In this document: positions 1-7,798 of the stretch, in pieces
Numbering within the stretch: position 1 is the first letter of the stretch
Layout of the letters: each line of letters starts with the position of its first letter
Assembly (NCBI GenBank): GCA_020831805.1
Contig: JAFIFX010000002.1
Location: 124,001 to 188,000 of the forward strand
Direction: 5' to 3'
From: Planctomycetota bacterium
GTDB lineage: Bacteria; Planctomycetota; Phycisphaerae; Phycisphaerales; UBA1924
DNA: 64,000 nt
The notes under the pieces: model-generated
Database searches by the model: none
Told to the model about the DNA's origin: nothing
Seen by the model: the letters and a program-made list of their open reading frames with translations, nothing else
Position numbers and translations under genes: made by a program

Positions 1-2
1 CC

Positions 3-323
3 GCCGCCGAGGCGCTGGGCCAGTACGCGGAGGCCCGCGTGGTCGAATCGCTGATCTCGGCGCTGGCCGACCCGCGCTTGTCGGTCAACCACGCCGCCCG
101 CTCCTCGCTGATCACGCTGACGGGCCAGGACTTCGGCGTCAACCGGCGTGCGTGGCTGGACTGGCAGAACAGCACGCGGGAGCTTTTCGCGGGGCGCCAG
201 CCGTATGTCTACCCCGCCTTCCATCGCAGCCGGCGACCGTTCGAGTACCTGCCCTTCATCCCCCCGCCTCCCAACGAATCGGCGTCCTCGCCGGTGGGTC
301 TGGACCCGACGCCGGACCGGTAA
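3..323 (+). CDS. C-terminal end of a HEAT-repeat-like protein (5' truncated)
   Basis: The reading frame is open from the window edge to a TAA at 321-323, so the beginning is missing. The visible 106 residues open with a helical stretch (AAEALGQYAEARVVESLISAL, then ADPRLSVNHAARSSLITLTG) that looks like the last one or two HEAT/PBS-lyase repeats. It is followed by a Trp/Tyr/Pro-rich tail that ends in a disordered SSPVGLDPTPDR. The motif LTGQDFGVNRRAWLDWQ is typical of planctomycete HEAT proteins that end in a short aromatic segment. HEAT repeats act as protein-binding scaffolds; no specific partner can be inferred. Family assignment rests on a single repeat and is moderate. Confidence 0.6.
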   Translation, partial: AAEALGQYAEARVVESLISALADPRLSVNHAARSSLITLTGQDFGVNRRAWLDWQNSTRELFAGRQPYVYPAFHRSRRPFEYLPFIPPPPNESASSPVGLDPTPDR

Positions 324-425
324 GGTCCGCCCGCGTCCGAGAACCCGGCTCTGGCCGTGATTCCTTCCCGCCCGCATCCGCGAACACCCGATGAACGCCC
401 CGCGGGCCCACCCGAGGGAGGATCC

Positions 426-1406
426 ATGCGCGCGGCCACGATCCGAGACGGCGCCATCACGCTCGAAACGCGCTACCCCGAGCCCCGGCCCGAGCAGGGG
501 ATGGCGTTGGTGCGCGTGCGGCGCGTCCTGATCACCGAGACCGACCTGGCCGTCGCGCGGGGCCTGCTGACCCATTCCGGCGTGCTCGGCCAGGCGTTCG
601 TCGGCGAGGTGGAGCGCGTCGTCGGGCCCGACCCGCGCTCGCTTTCCGGGCGGACCGTCGTTGCTTCGCCGGACCTGCCCGATCCTTCCAGCGATCTGGC
701 GCGCCGCGGTCTGGGCGCGCACGATCCGTCACGGAGCATCCTCGGGGTCCGCGGGCGCGACGGCTGTCTGGCCGACCTGGTCGCCGTGCCCGCGTCGGCG
801 CTGGTGCCCGTGCCGGAAGAAGTCGGGCCCGACCGAGCCGTTTTCGCCCTGCCGCTGGCACGGGCGCTCCACGCGGCGCAGATCGTCCGCATCCCCGGCA
901 AGCCCTTTGTCACCGTGCTGGGCGACAACCTCCGGGCGTTGCTGGCGGCCCAGGTGCTCGCTCGTCTCAACGCTTCGGTCCGGCTGCTCGGCGTGATGCC
1001 CGACCGGCTCGACCGCTGCGCCCGCTGGGGCGTCAAGCACCGGCACCGCGACGAGGCCGGACGCTGGGGCGATCAGGATGTCGTCATCGACTCCCAGCGC
1101 GACGCCGAGTCCTTCTCCCTCGCCTGCGGCATGGCCCGCCCGCGCGGAACCATCGTCCTGCTCGGCGAGACGCCGCACAACGAGACGCCCGAGTGCTGCG
1201 ACCTCGCGCCCGTCATCGAGCGCGAGCTGACGGTGGTCGGGGCCCGCTGCGGCTCGCTGGGCGAGGGCGTCGAGATCCTCCGCTCCGGGTCCATCGATCT
1301 CGACGGGCTGATCTCCAAGCGGTTCCGGCTCGAGGACGCCCGGGACGCCCTCCGCGCCGCCGCGGACCCGGCGTCCATCGCGGTCATCGTCGACGCGGAC
1401 CGCTGA
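426..1406 (+). CDS. Zinc-independent medium-chain dehydrogenase/reductase (MDR) family protein
   Basis: 326 residues, starting at an ATG 6 nt behind GGGAGGA. The layout is that of an alcohol-dehydrogenase-like MDR: N-terminal GroES-like domain (to about residue 130), Rossmann nucleotide-binding domain (about 130-270) and C-terminal return to the catalytic domain. The segment that carries the catalytic GHE zinc motif in zinc enzymes reads VLGQAFVGEVERVV, and the four-cysteine structural-zinc loop is missing. The Rossmann glycine motif is also weak (VLGDNLRALLAAQVLAR). By family knowledge it should be a cytosolic NAD(P)H oxidoreductase, but the missing zinc ligands and poor dinucleotide motif leave activity uncertain. 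It faces serA tail to tail. Confidence 0.72.
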   Translation: MRAATIRDGAITLETRYPEPRPEQGMALVRVRRVLITETDLAVARGLLTHSGVLGQAFVGEVERVVGPDPRSLSGRTVVASPDLPDPSSDLARRGLGAHDPSRSILGVRGRDGCLADLVAVPASALVPVPEEVGPDRAVFALPLARALHAAQIVRIPGKPFVTVLGDNLRALLAAQVLARLNASVRLLGVMPDRLDRCARWGVKHRHRDEAGRWGDQDVVIDSQRDAESFSLACGMARPRGTIVLLGETPHNETPECCDLAPVIERELTVVGARCGSLGEGVEILRSGSIDLDGLISKRFRLEDARDALRAAADPASIAVIVDADR

Positions 1407-1418
1407 TCGCCCGCCGCG

Positions 1419-2657
1419 TCACCAGAGCACGCGCGTGCGGATCGTCTCGGGGATCGCCCTGAGCCGCTCGTTGAACGCGTCGGTGTCGGAGGGATCGATG
1501 TCGATGACGACATAGCCGATCTCGCCCATCGTGCGCAGGTACTGCCCGGCGACATTGACCCCGAGATCTGCCGCGGCCTTGTGGATCTGCCCGAGCACGC
1601 CGGGCACATTGCGGTGGAAGTTGAGGATCCGGTGCGGGCGGTCCGGCGCGTCGGCTGGCTGCTCGGGCAGGTCCACCTCGGGCACATTGACCGCGCCGAT
1701 GGTCGATCCGGTGTCAATGAACCGGGCGATCTTGCCCGCCACATCCAGCGCGATCGCCCGCTGGGCCTCGACCGTGCTGCCGCCGATGTGCGGCGTGAGG
1801 ATCACATTGGGCATGCCCTGCAGCGGGCAGGTGAACGCGTCACCGGCCCGCGCCGGCTCGTCGGGGAACACATCCAGCGCGGCCCCGGCCAGCCGCCCGC
1901 TCCGCAGCGCGTCCGCCAGGGCCTGCATGTCCACCACCCCGCCGCGGGCGTTGTTGATCAGGTACGAGCCGGGCTTCATCCGGGCGATCTGCGCCGCGCC
2001 GATCAGCCCGCGCGTGACGCCGGAATCGGGCACATGCACCGTCACGGTGTCGCTGGACGACATCAGCTCGTCGAGCGAGCCGATCTGCCGCGCGTTGCCG
2101 AGCGCCAGCTTGGTGGCGATGTCGTGGTACAGCACCCGCATGCCCATCGCCTCGGCCAGCACCGAGACCTGCGCGCCGATGTGCCCGTAGCCGATGATGC
2201 CCAGCGTCCGGCCGCGCACCTCGTGGCTGCCCGCCGCGCTCTTCTCCCACCGCCCGGCGTGCAGCGCGTCGGAGCGCTCGGTCATCCGGCGGTGCAGGGC
2301 GATCACCTCGGCGATGGTCAGCTCGGCCACCGAGCGTGTGTTGGAGAACGGCGCGTTGAACACGGGCACGCCCGCCAGCGCCGCCGCGTCCAGGTCCACC
2401 TGGTCCGTGCCGGCGCAGAAGCAGCCCACCGCCAGCAGGCGCTCGCAGCCCGCCAGCACCTCCGCCCCGAGCCGGGTCTTCGACCGGACACCCACCACAT
2501 GCGCGCGGCGGATCTCGTCCGCCAGCGCGTCGCCCTCCAGCGCGCCCTTGTGCGGCCGCACGGTAAAGCCGATCCGCTCCAGCTCGCCCGCCCCGTCCGG
2601 GTGGACGGATTCGAGCAGCACGATCTCGATCCGGTCTTTGGGGAAAGAAGTCCTCAT
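1419..2657 (-). CDS. serA: D-3-phosphoglycerate dehydrogenase
   Basis: Catalyses NAD-dependent oxidation of 3-phosphoglycerate, the first step of serine synthesis. The 412-residue protein has the short E. coli-type layout: substrate domain, NAD domain with GIIGYGHIGAQ (about 153-163), the catalytic-loop NNARGG (Arg about 237) and TPHIGG (His about 289), then a C-terminal ACT domain (about 340-412) that normally binds serine for feedback control. There is no intervening ASB domain. The ATG overlaps the stop of uppP as ATGA, so the two are translationally coupled. glyA, which uses serine, lies 11 kb away. Confidence 0.95.
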   Translation of the reverse strand: MRTSFPKDRIEIVLLESVHPDGAGELERIGFTVRPHKGALEGDALADEIRRAHVVGVRSKTRLGAEVLAGCERLLAVGCFCAGTDQVDLDAAALAGVPVFNAPFSNTRSVAELTIAEVIALHRRMTERSDALHAGRWEKSAAGSHEVRGRTLGIIGYGHIGAQVSVLAEAMGMRVLYHDIATKLALGNARQIGSLDELMSSSDTVTVHVPDSGVTRGLIGAAQIARMKPGSYLINNARGGVVDMQALADALRSGRLAGAALDVFPDEPARAGDAFTCPLQGMPNVILTPHIGGSTVEAQRAIALDVAGKIARFIDTGSTIGAVNVPEVDLPEQPADAPDRPHRILNFHRNVPGVLGQIHKAAADLGVNVAGQYLRTMGEIGYVVIDIDPSDTDAFNERLRAIPETIRTRVLW

Positions 2658-3631
2658 CCCTCGTCCGTCTCCACGGCCGCCGGCCCGTCGGCGTCGATCT
2701 GGACCACCCCCGGCATCGGGTTGATGTCGTCGGGCGCGTGCAGGACCACCACCCCGGTGTAGATCAGCGTGCCCAGCACCGCCGCCAGCGCGAGCCGGTA
2801 GTAGCCGAAGGGCGCCAGCCCGTGCTTGTTGAGGAAGTTGACCAGCCAACGCACCGCCAACGCCGCGCAGATCGTGGTCGAGATCATGCCCACCGCGATC
2901 GGCGCCCAGCCGATGATCTCGAACATGTTCGGGCCGTCGTTGGAGATGTCCTTGTACAGCGAATAGACGCACGCGCCGCCCAGCGTGGGCAGGCCGAGCA
3001 GGAAGCTGAACTCCGCCGCCCGGCGCGGGTGCAGCCCCACCAGCACCCCGCCCGCGATGGTCATCATCGACCGCGAGGTCCCCGGGATCATCGCCACGCA
3101 CTGGAGGAACCCGATCAGCACCGCCTGGCTCATGCGGATCTGCGGCAGGTCCGGCCCGAACCGCTCGGCCTCGTCGCCGTCCATCTGCCGGAACTTGCGG
3201 ATCTTCGCCCGGTCGAGCACGATCATGAATACCCCGCCCAGCGCCAGGGCCGTCAGCACGGTCGGCGCGTTGAACAGCAGCCGCTCGATGTGCTCCTTGA
3301 GCAGCACGCCGAGGAACGCCGCGGGGAGGAAGGCGACGAAGATCCGGATGGCCAGCGCCAGCCCGTCCCGGTCCTTGCCCAGCAGCCCCTTGCACATCTG
3401 CACCACGCGCGGGAAGTACAGCCCCAGCACCGCCAGGATCGCCCCGCCCTGGATGACGATGTTGAAGGTGTCCAGCGCCGCCTTCTGCTCGGGCGTGCGG
3501 TCCAGCCCCATCAGCGACGAGGCCAGGATCAGGTGCCCGGTCGAGGACACGGGCAGGTATTCCGTGATGCCCTCGACGATCCCGAGGATCAGGGCCTGGG
3601 TCAGCGTCATCGATTCCATCGGTCCGTCCAT
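2654..3631 (-). CDS. uppP: Undecaprenyl-diphosphatase (BacA/UppP type)
   Basis: Integral membrane phosphatase that recycles undecaprenyl diphosphate to the monophosphate carrier used for peptidoglycan and other wall polymers. The diagnostic motifs GITEYLPVSSTGHLIL (about 20-35) and PGTSRSMMTI (about 195-204) are intact, with eight or so hydrophobic helices around them. At 325 aa it is longer than the E. coli protein because of a charged cytoplasmic-looking insert (KIRKFRQMDGDEAERF). Three in-frame ATGs (3631, 3619, 3610) could be used and none has a strong ribosome site; the family N-terminus best fits 3610 or 3619. First gene of the uppP-serA unit, read from a promoter shared with the divergent methyltransferase gene. 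Confidence 0.92.
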   Translation of the reverse strand: MDGPMESMTLTQALILGIVEGITEYLPVSSTGHLILASSLMGLDRTPEQKAALDTFNIVIQGGAILAVLGLYFPRVVQMCKGLLGKDRDGLALAIRIFVAFLPAAFLGVLLKEHIERLLFNAPTVLTALALGGVFMIVLDRAKIRKFRQMDGDEAERFGPDLPQIRMSQAVLIGFLQCVAMIPGTSRSMMTIAGGVLVGLHPRRAAEFSFLLGLPTLGGACVYSLYKDISNDGPNMFEIIGWAPIAVGMISTTICAALAVRWLVNFLNKHGLAPFGYYRLALAAVLGTLIYTGVVVLHAPDDINPMPGVVQIDADGPAAVETDEG

Positions 3632-3682
3632 TCTGGCGAAAACGGGTGCGGAAGCGGGTTCTCCGTCCCGCACCGAGCCGTG

Positions 3683-3692
3683 AGGGTAGCCT
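3683..3692. promoter_or_regulatory. Bidirectional promoter with overlapping -10 boxes
   Basis: The decamer AGGGTAGCCT reads as TAGCCT on the plus strand (3687-3692) and TACCCT on the minus strand (3688 down to 3683), sharing a central TA. On the plus strand only six bases separate it from the ATG at 3699, so that transcript should be leaderless; on the minus strand it would start uppP with a leader of roughly 45 nt. No clear -35 is visible. Inference from spacing and symmetry. Confidence 0.5.
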
Positions 3693-3698
3693 GTCGGC

Positions 3699-4538
3699 AT
3701 GATCGACCGGATCACCCCGATCCATGACCGAGATGACCCGCGCGTGGCCCCGTACCTCAACCAGAAGGACGCCTGGCTCCGGGCCGCCCACAACCCGGCC
3801 CAGGCCGACGCGGAGGGCCCCGAACCCCGCTTCATGGCCGAGGGGGCCCTGGTCGTCGAGCACCTCCTCGCCTCGCCCTACCCCGTTGAGTCGGTCCTGG
3901 TCTCCGAGCCCCGGGCCGAGGCTTTGGCGGGCCTGCTGGCCCGGGTCCCGCCGCAGGTCCCGATCTACCGGGCCGCCCGCCCCGTCATGGCCTCGATCAC
4001 CGGGTTCGACATCCACCGGGGTCTGCTCGCCTGCGGCCGGCGTCTGCCCCCGCCGGACCCGGTCGAACTCGCCCGGTCTTCCCGGGCCCTGGTCATCCTG
4101 GAGGACCTGGCCAACCACGACAACCTCGGATCGATCTTCCGCTCCGCGGCCGTGCTCGGGGGCCGGGGGGTCGGGATCGTCCTCAGCCCCCGGTGCTGCG
4201 ACCCGCTCTACCGCAAGGCCCTTCGGGTGTCGATGGGCCACACCCTCCACCTGCCCTTCGCCTGGGCGGACGAGTGGCCCGGGTTTCTCGCGCGGCTCCC
4301 AGATCTCGGCTTTGAGGTCCTTGCCCTGGACCCCGGCCCGGACGCGGAACCGATCGATCAGGCCGAACCCCCCAGCCGGCCCGCGATGGTCTTCGGGGCC
4401 GAGGGCCCGGGCCTCAGCGGGCCGGTGCGGGCCGCGGTGGGCCGTTTTCTGACCATCCCGCAGGCCCAGGGCGTGGATTCGCTGAATATTGCGGTCGCCG
4501 CGGCGGTTGCCCTGCACAGACTGGTCCGGCCGTCCTGA
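3699..4538 (+). CDS. TrmH/SpoU-family RNA 2'-O-methyltransferase
   Basis: 279 residues. An N-terminal RNA-binding-like part is followed by a SPOUT domain with all three SpoU motifs: NHDNLGSIFRSAAVLGG (about 137-153, with the catalytic-type Asn/Arg), VFGAEGPGLSG (about 231) and GVDSLNIAVAAAVALHRL (about 256-273). The family transfers methyl from S-adenosylmethionine to ribose 2'-OH of rRNA or tRNA through a knotted dimer. The substrate cannot be read from sequence; the extra N-terminal domain resembles rRNA enzymes such as RlmB/TsnR more than TrmL. The ATG is six bases behind a TAGCCT box, suggesting leaderless translation. Confidence 0.88.
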   Translation: MIDRITPIHDRDDPRVAPYLNQKDAWLRAAHNPAQADAEGPEPRFMAEGALVVEHLLASPYPVESVLVSEPRAEALAGLLARVPPQVPIYRAARPVMASITGFDIHRGLLACGRRLPPPDPVELARSSRALVILEDLANHDNLGSIFRSAAVLGGRGVGIVLSPRCCDPLYRKALRVSMGHTLHLPFAWADEWPGFLARLPDLGFEVLALDPGPDAEPIDQAEPPSRPAMVFGAEGPGLSGPVRAAVGRFLTIPQAQGVDSLNIAVAAAVALHRLVRPS

Positions 4539-4577
4539 GACGGTCGCGGACCGCAAGGAACCATCACGGAGTACCCC

Positions 4578-5198
4578 ATGCCTTCGATCCTGCTTCTCGC
4601 CTTCGCGTTGCTGACCGGGGCCGGTCTGATGATCTTCACCGGCTCACCCGAGGATTCGGCGGAAGACGCCTCCGCCGAGCGCCTGCCCGAGGTTGATCCC
4701 GCGCTGTACGCCGCGGCCGACTGGCCCGCCCACAACGAAAACCTGTACGCTAAGAACCTCCAGGGCCAGCGTCTGCCCGTCGCCCTGGGCAAGGAGACCT
4801 GGCTGACCGAGAAGCGACCGCTCGAGGGACGCGTGGTCGTGCTGGATTTCTGGGCCACCTGGTGCGGCCCGTGCATCGCGGCCAAGCCCAAGCTCGCCCA
4901 GATGCAGGAGCGTCACAAGGACACCCTCGTTGTGCTCGGTGTCTCCGGCCAGAATGAGGATGTTGACACCGTCCGCTCCTATCTCGCGGACAAGAAAGAT
5001 CTCACGGTCGCCTACATCCACGACGAGCAGCAGCGCGTGTTCAAGCCCTTCGAGTCCCGCGGCATCCCGCTGGTCGTGCTCATGTCGACCGACGGCGTCA
5101 TCCGCTGGATCGGCAACCCCCACGCCAAGGCCTTCGACGAGGCCGTCGAGCAGGTCCTCCGCGTCGATCCGCTGATCGCCGCCCGCACCCGCGATTGA
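4578..5198 (+). CDS. TlpA-like exported thioredoxin-fold oxidoreductase
   Basis: 206 residues. An N-terminal hydrophobic segment (MPSILLLAFALLTGAGLMIF) serves as signal or membrane anchor, then a short acidic linker and a TlpA/ResA-type redoxin domain. The active site is WATWCGPC with cysteines near 96 and 99, followed by the AxPKL helix and a cis-proline segment (SRGIPLVVL). Such proteins reduce disulfides outside the cytoplasm, for example in cytochrome c maturation, but no cytochrome genes lie nearby. It shares the blocks EWPAHN/DWPAHN and the active-site stretch with the gene at 5342, so the pair arose by duplication. It ends at a strong terminator. Confidence 0.88.
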   Translation: MPSILLLAFALLTGAGLMIFTGSPEDSAEDASAERLPEVDPALYAAADWPAHNENLYAKNLQGQRLPVALGKETWLTEKRPLEGRVVVLDFWATWCGPCIAAKPKLAQMQERHKDTLVVLGVSGQNEDVDTVRSYLADKKDLTVAYIHDEQQRVFKPFESRGIPLVVLMSTDGVIRWIGNPHAKAFDEAVEQVLRVDPLIAARTRD

Positions 5199-5229
5199 GC
5201 CCGCCGGGGCCCGATTTCGCTCCCATCCG

Positions 5230-5262
5230 CCGGACGAGGCCCTCGGCCCGTCCGGTTTTTTT
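5230..5262 (+). terminator. Rho-independent terminator after the first TlpA-like gene
   Basis: Stem CCGGACG...CGTCCGG, extended by GCC/GGC pairing inside, is followed directly by seven T residues. It separates the two paralogous redoxin genes, so each has its own transcript. Confidence 0.85.
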
Positions 5263-5272
5263 CGTCAGCGGG

Positions 5273-5303
5273 TTCCAACGGCAGGGGTTTTCGGTCATAC
5301 TTT
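5273..5303 (+). promoter_or_regulatory. Possible promoter of the second TlpA-like gene
   Basis: TTCCAA at 5273-5278 and CATACT at 5296-5301 (or TACTTT 5298-5303) are 17 bases apart in the gap between the terminator and the gene. A leader of about 35 nt would contain the AGGAGA ribosome site at 5331. The -35 match is poor. Confidence 0.35.
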
Positions 5304-5341
5304 GAGGCAGGAATCCGGAACAGGACCCACAGGAGACCCCC

Positions 5342-6499
5342 ATGCGATCCACCACCCGACGCGTCGCCCTCATCGCGGGCCTGGCCCTGACCGCCGCCGT
5401 GACCACGGCCCTCTCGCCCCGCGTGGCCCGGCAGGGTGACGCCGAGCACCGCGCGAAACTGGCCGAGATCGAGGCCAAGCCCTTCGCCCTGGACACTCTC
5501 GCGGCCCTGACCGAGTGGGTCGGCGGCGACGCGGTCACCGGCGAGCAGATCAACGCCGGCGGCGTGATCGCGTTCGCCTTCATCGATGTGCAGAACAGCA
5601 CCTCGATGGTCATGCTCAACACGCTGACCCGGATGGCCCGGGTGCAGGGCGAGCAGGGCCTGTCCGTCTTCGCCGTCCACCCCGCCGAGTCGTGGGAGGA
5701 GATCAAGCGCCTGGCCGAGGACAACCGCCTGCGCATCCCCGTCGCCCTCGACGCCGAGGGCGCGTTCCGCAAGGCCATGGGCGCCGACGGCACGCCGGAT
5801 CTGTACCTGATCGACCGGGCCGGCCAGCTCCGCTTCGCGGACATCGAGAGCCGGGCCCTGCCCGTGGCGGTCAACATGCTCCTCCGCGAGGACGCGGCGG
5901 AGGCCGTGGCCAATGCCGCCTTGGAAGCCGCGTCGCCCGCCGTCGCTTCGACCGAGGCCGAGCCGTCCGAACGCCCCGGGCGCACCCAGCGTCCCGAACG
6001 CCGCACGGTGACCGAGGCGGACTACCGCAGCGCTGAGTGGCCCGCCCACAACACCGGTCGCCTCTCCGGCAAGAATGTCCAGGGCAGCCCGCTGCCCGTG
6101 CCCATGGGCCGCGAGACCTGGATCACCCCGCGTCAGGACCTGTCCGGACGCGTGATCGTGCTCGATTTCTGGGCCACCTGGTGCGGCCCGTGCATCCGCG
6201 TCATGCCGGCCCTCGACCAGTTCCAGAAGGAGCACCCCGAGCAGCTCGCCATCCTCGGCGTCGCCGGGCAGGGCGAGGATCTGGGCACCGTGCGTCAATG
6301 GCTCAACCGGAACCCGCACTCCTACGGCCAGCTCTTCGACCCCCAGCAGCGCGTCTACCGCTCCCTGGAGATCCGCGGCATCCCGCATGTCGCCGTGCTG
6401 TCGACCGACGGCGTCGTCCGCTGGCAGGGCCACCCCGGCTCGCCCGAGTTCCGCAAGGCCGTCGAGCAGGTCCTCAAGGTCGATCCCGGCCTCCGGTAA
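5342..6499 (+). CDS. Two-domain exported TlpA-like redoxin
   Basis: 385 residues, ATG behind AGGAGA. A signal or anchor sequence (LIAGLALTAAVTTALS) is followed by two redoxin-like domains. The first (about 45-190) has the AhpC/TSA-like strand order (VFAVHPAESWEEIKRLAED, GTPDLYLIDRAGQL) but no cysteine pair, so it is probably a binding or structural module. The second (about 220-385) is a typical TlpA domain with WATWCGPC (Cys near 281 and 284) and the cis-proline RGIPHVAVL. It parallels the 206-aa protein just upstream and probably works as a periplasmic disulfide reductase. The linker between the domains is Pro/Arg/Glu-rich. Substrate unknown. Confidence 0.85.
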   Translation: MRSTTRRVALIAGLALTAAVTTALSPRVARQGDAEHRAKLAEIEAKPFALDTLAALTEWVGGDAVTGEQINAGGVIAFAFIDVQNSTSMVMLNTLTRMARVQGEQGLSVFAVHPAESWEEIKRLAEDNRLRIPVALDAEGAFRKAMGADGTPDLYLIDRAGQLRFADIESRALPVAVNMLLREDAAEAVANAALEAASPAVASTEAEPSERPGRTQRPERRTVTEADYRSAEWPAHNTGRLSGKNVQGSPLPVPMGRETWITPRQDLSGRVIVLDFWATWCGPCIRVMPALDQFQKEHPEQLAILGVAGQGEDLGTVRQWLNRNPHSYGQLFDPQQRVYRSLEIRGIPHVAVLSTDGVVRWQGHPGSPEFRKAVEQVLKVDPGLR

Positions 6500-6584
6500 C
6501 CCTCGCGCCCGAACCAGCGACCTCCCTCCACGCGCGGCCCGCCTCCAGGCGGGCCGTGTTGCCTGCCGCGTCCAACAATCGCCC

Positions 6585-7148
6585 GTGCCCGACGACCCAG
6601 CCCCCGCCGTCCTCGTCCACCAGCCCCGGCGCACCCCGCCCGCGCGGATCGTGCTGGTCGAGCCGGAGATCCCCAACAACACCGGCTCGATCGCCCGGAC
6701 CTGCGTGGCCACGGGCTGCGCCCTGCACCTGGTCCACCCGCTCGGCTTCGACATCGACGAGAAGGCCTGCCGCCGGGCCGGGCTGGACTACTGGCCCCGG
6801 GTCGACCTGACCGAGCACGCCGATCTGGACGCCTGGGAGCGCACGATCATCGGCCGCGGGCCGGAGGACCCCGGCGTCTGGTTCTTCAGCGCCCGCGCCG
6901 ACCAATCGCTGTACGAGGCTCCGATCCGCCCCGGCGACCGCCTGGTCTTCGGCCGGGAGAGCGTGGGCCTGCCCGGGGCCCTGCTGGAGCGGCACCCCGG
7001 CCGACGCCTCGCCATCCCGATGCGGCCGGGCGAACGCTCGCTGAATCTGTCCAACGCGGTGGCCGTGGCGGTCTATGAAATGGTTCGGAAAATGATCGGT
7101 ATCGGTGCGATTTCGGTGGATAACGCGGGACGGCTGAGCGGTGCCTGA
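6585..7148 (+). CDS. trmL: tRNA (cytidine/uridine(34)-2'-O)-methyltransferase, TrmL type
   Basis: Methylates the ribose of the wobble nucleotide in tRNA-Leu isoacceptors, using S-adenosylmethionine. The core matches TrmL closely: IVLVEPEIPNNTGSIARTC near the start, LVFGRESVGLP in the middle and the C-terminal MRPGERSLNLSNAVAVAVYE that forms the knot. Starting at GTG 6585 gives 187 residues, slightly longer than TrmL because of an N-terminal Pro-rich extension and a GAISVDNAGRLSGA tail. No Shine-Dalgarno precedes the GTG; AACAAT lies five bases upstream, in line with other probably leaderless genes here. It sits 85 bases after the redoxin gene. Confidence 0.9.
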   Translation: MPDDPAPAVLVHQPRRTPPARIVLVEPEIPNNTGSIARTCVATGCALHLVHPLGFDIDEKACRRAGLDYWPRVDLTEHADLDAWERTIIGRGPEDPGVWFFSARADQSLYEAPIRPGDRLVFGRESVGLPGALLERHPGRRLAIPMRPGERSLNLSNAVAVAVYEMVRKMIGIGAISVDNAGRLSGA

Positions 7149-7283
7149 GCGGGTGTTTTCCCGATTATCAAAGCGTGAAACCCCGAAGTGCGAACCACAC
7201 GAACGAACCCCGCGTATTTATGGAGTCAGGACTGGCCACAAGCGAGGCCGGGACCAGACCAGTTTCATCTCTCCTCTCTCCAG

Positions 7284-7322
7284 AACAGTGTGCCGCCCCT
7301 TGTGGGCGGTACACTGTTTTTT
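7284..7322 (+). terminator. Strong rho-independent terminator
   Basis: A 15-bp stem (AACAGTGTGCCGCCC with GGGCGGTACACTGTT, one wobble pair) closes a 5-base loop and runs straight into a T tract. It lies 136 bases after the trmL stop and 11 bases before the next gene, so it either ends a long trmL 3' UTR or a separate small RNA encoded at 7150-7322. Confidence 0.88.
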
Positions 7323-7332
7323 GGAGCCGGTC

Positions 7333-7629
7333 ATGTTCTCGGTTCGGAGGTGCCTATTGGACCAGCGTCGTGCCCAAGTGATCGGACACCACAAGCAGTG
7401 GGGGTGCCAGTGGGGGTGGCGGGGTGGGCTTGCCCTTGCGGCGCTGCTCGCGGCGGGCGCCGCGGGCGCGACGGGGTGCCAGAAGACCGCCCTGCGTCCG
7501 GACGATGTCCGCTCGCCGTACGACCGGTACGAGCGTGTCCGCGCCGAGCGGGCCGAGCCGTACCTCGAAGACGAGTTCGGCCGGCGCACCCCGAACCTGC
7601 GCGGGCGGCTGCTGCAACGGTCCGAGTAA
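7333..7629 (+). CDS. Small lipoprotein-like hypothetical protein
   Basis: 98 residues if the ATG at 7333 is used. The first half is a long basic region followed by a hydrophobic helix (GLALAALLAAGAAGATGC), giving a lipobox-like GATGC at the cysteine. The mature part is short and charged, with the motif SPYDRYERVRAERAEPYLED and the end RTPNLRGRLLQRSE. Short lipoproteins ending in a similar Tyr-Asp-Arg-Tyr and FGRxxPNLRxRL pattern are common in planctomycetes and have no known role. The long basic N-terminus is unusual for a signal peptide; a start further downstream is not available as ATG. The gene directly follows a terminator, so it probably has its own promoter. Confidence 0.6.
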   Translation: MFSVRRCLLDQRRAQVIGHHKQWGCQWGWRGGLALAALLAAGAAGATGCQKTALRPDDVRSPYDRYERVRAERAEPYLEDEFGRRTPNLRGRLLQRSE

Positions 7630-7798
7630 TTTCCGGCGACGGCCCGTGGAATCACCGCTTGTTCGGTCTGCGCATGGGAGTTCCCGCGCATCCGGCGCAT
7701 CCGGCACGCCCGGTTGAGGATGATCGCAAGGATTGTGCAAGAAATCGGGGCGCATCACCCGATCGATTGGGATACTCTCATTGCGGAAGGCCGTCGTC

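Noticed and set aside
1419-4556. A 1045-codon open frame on the minus strand covering serA, uppP and the methyltransferase gene
   Set aside because: Only the serA part has protein-like sequence; the rest is antisense to uppP and the methyltransferase and consists of Arg/Gly/Asp-rich text typical of GC-rich shadow frames.
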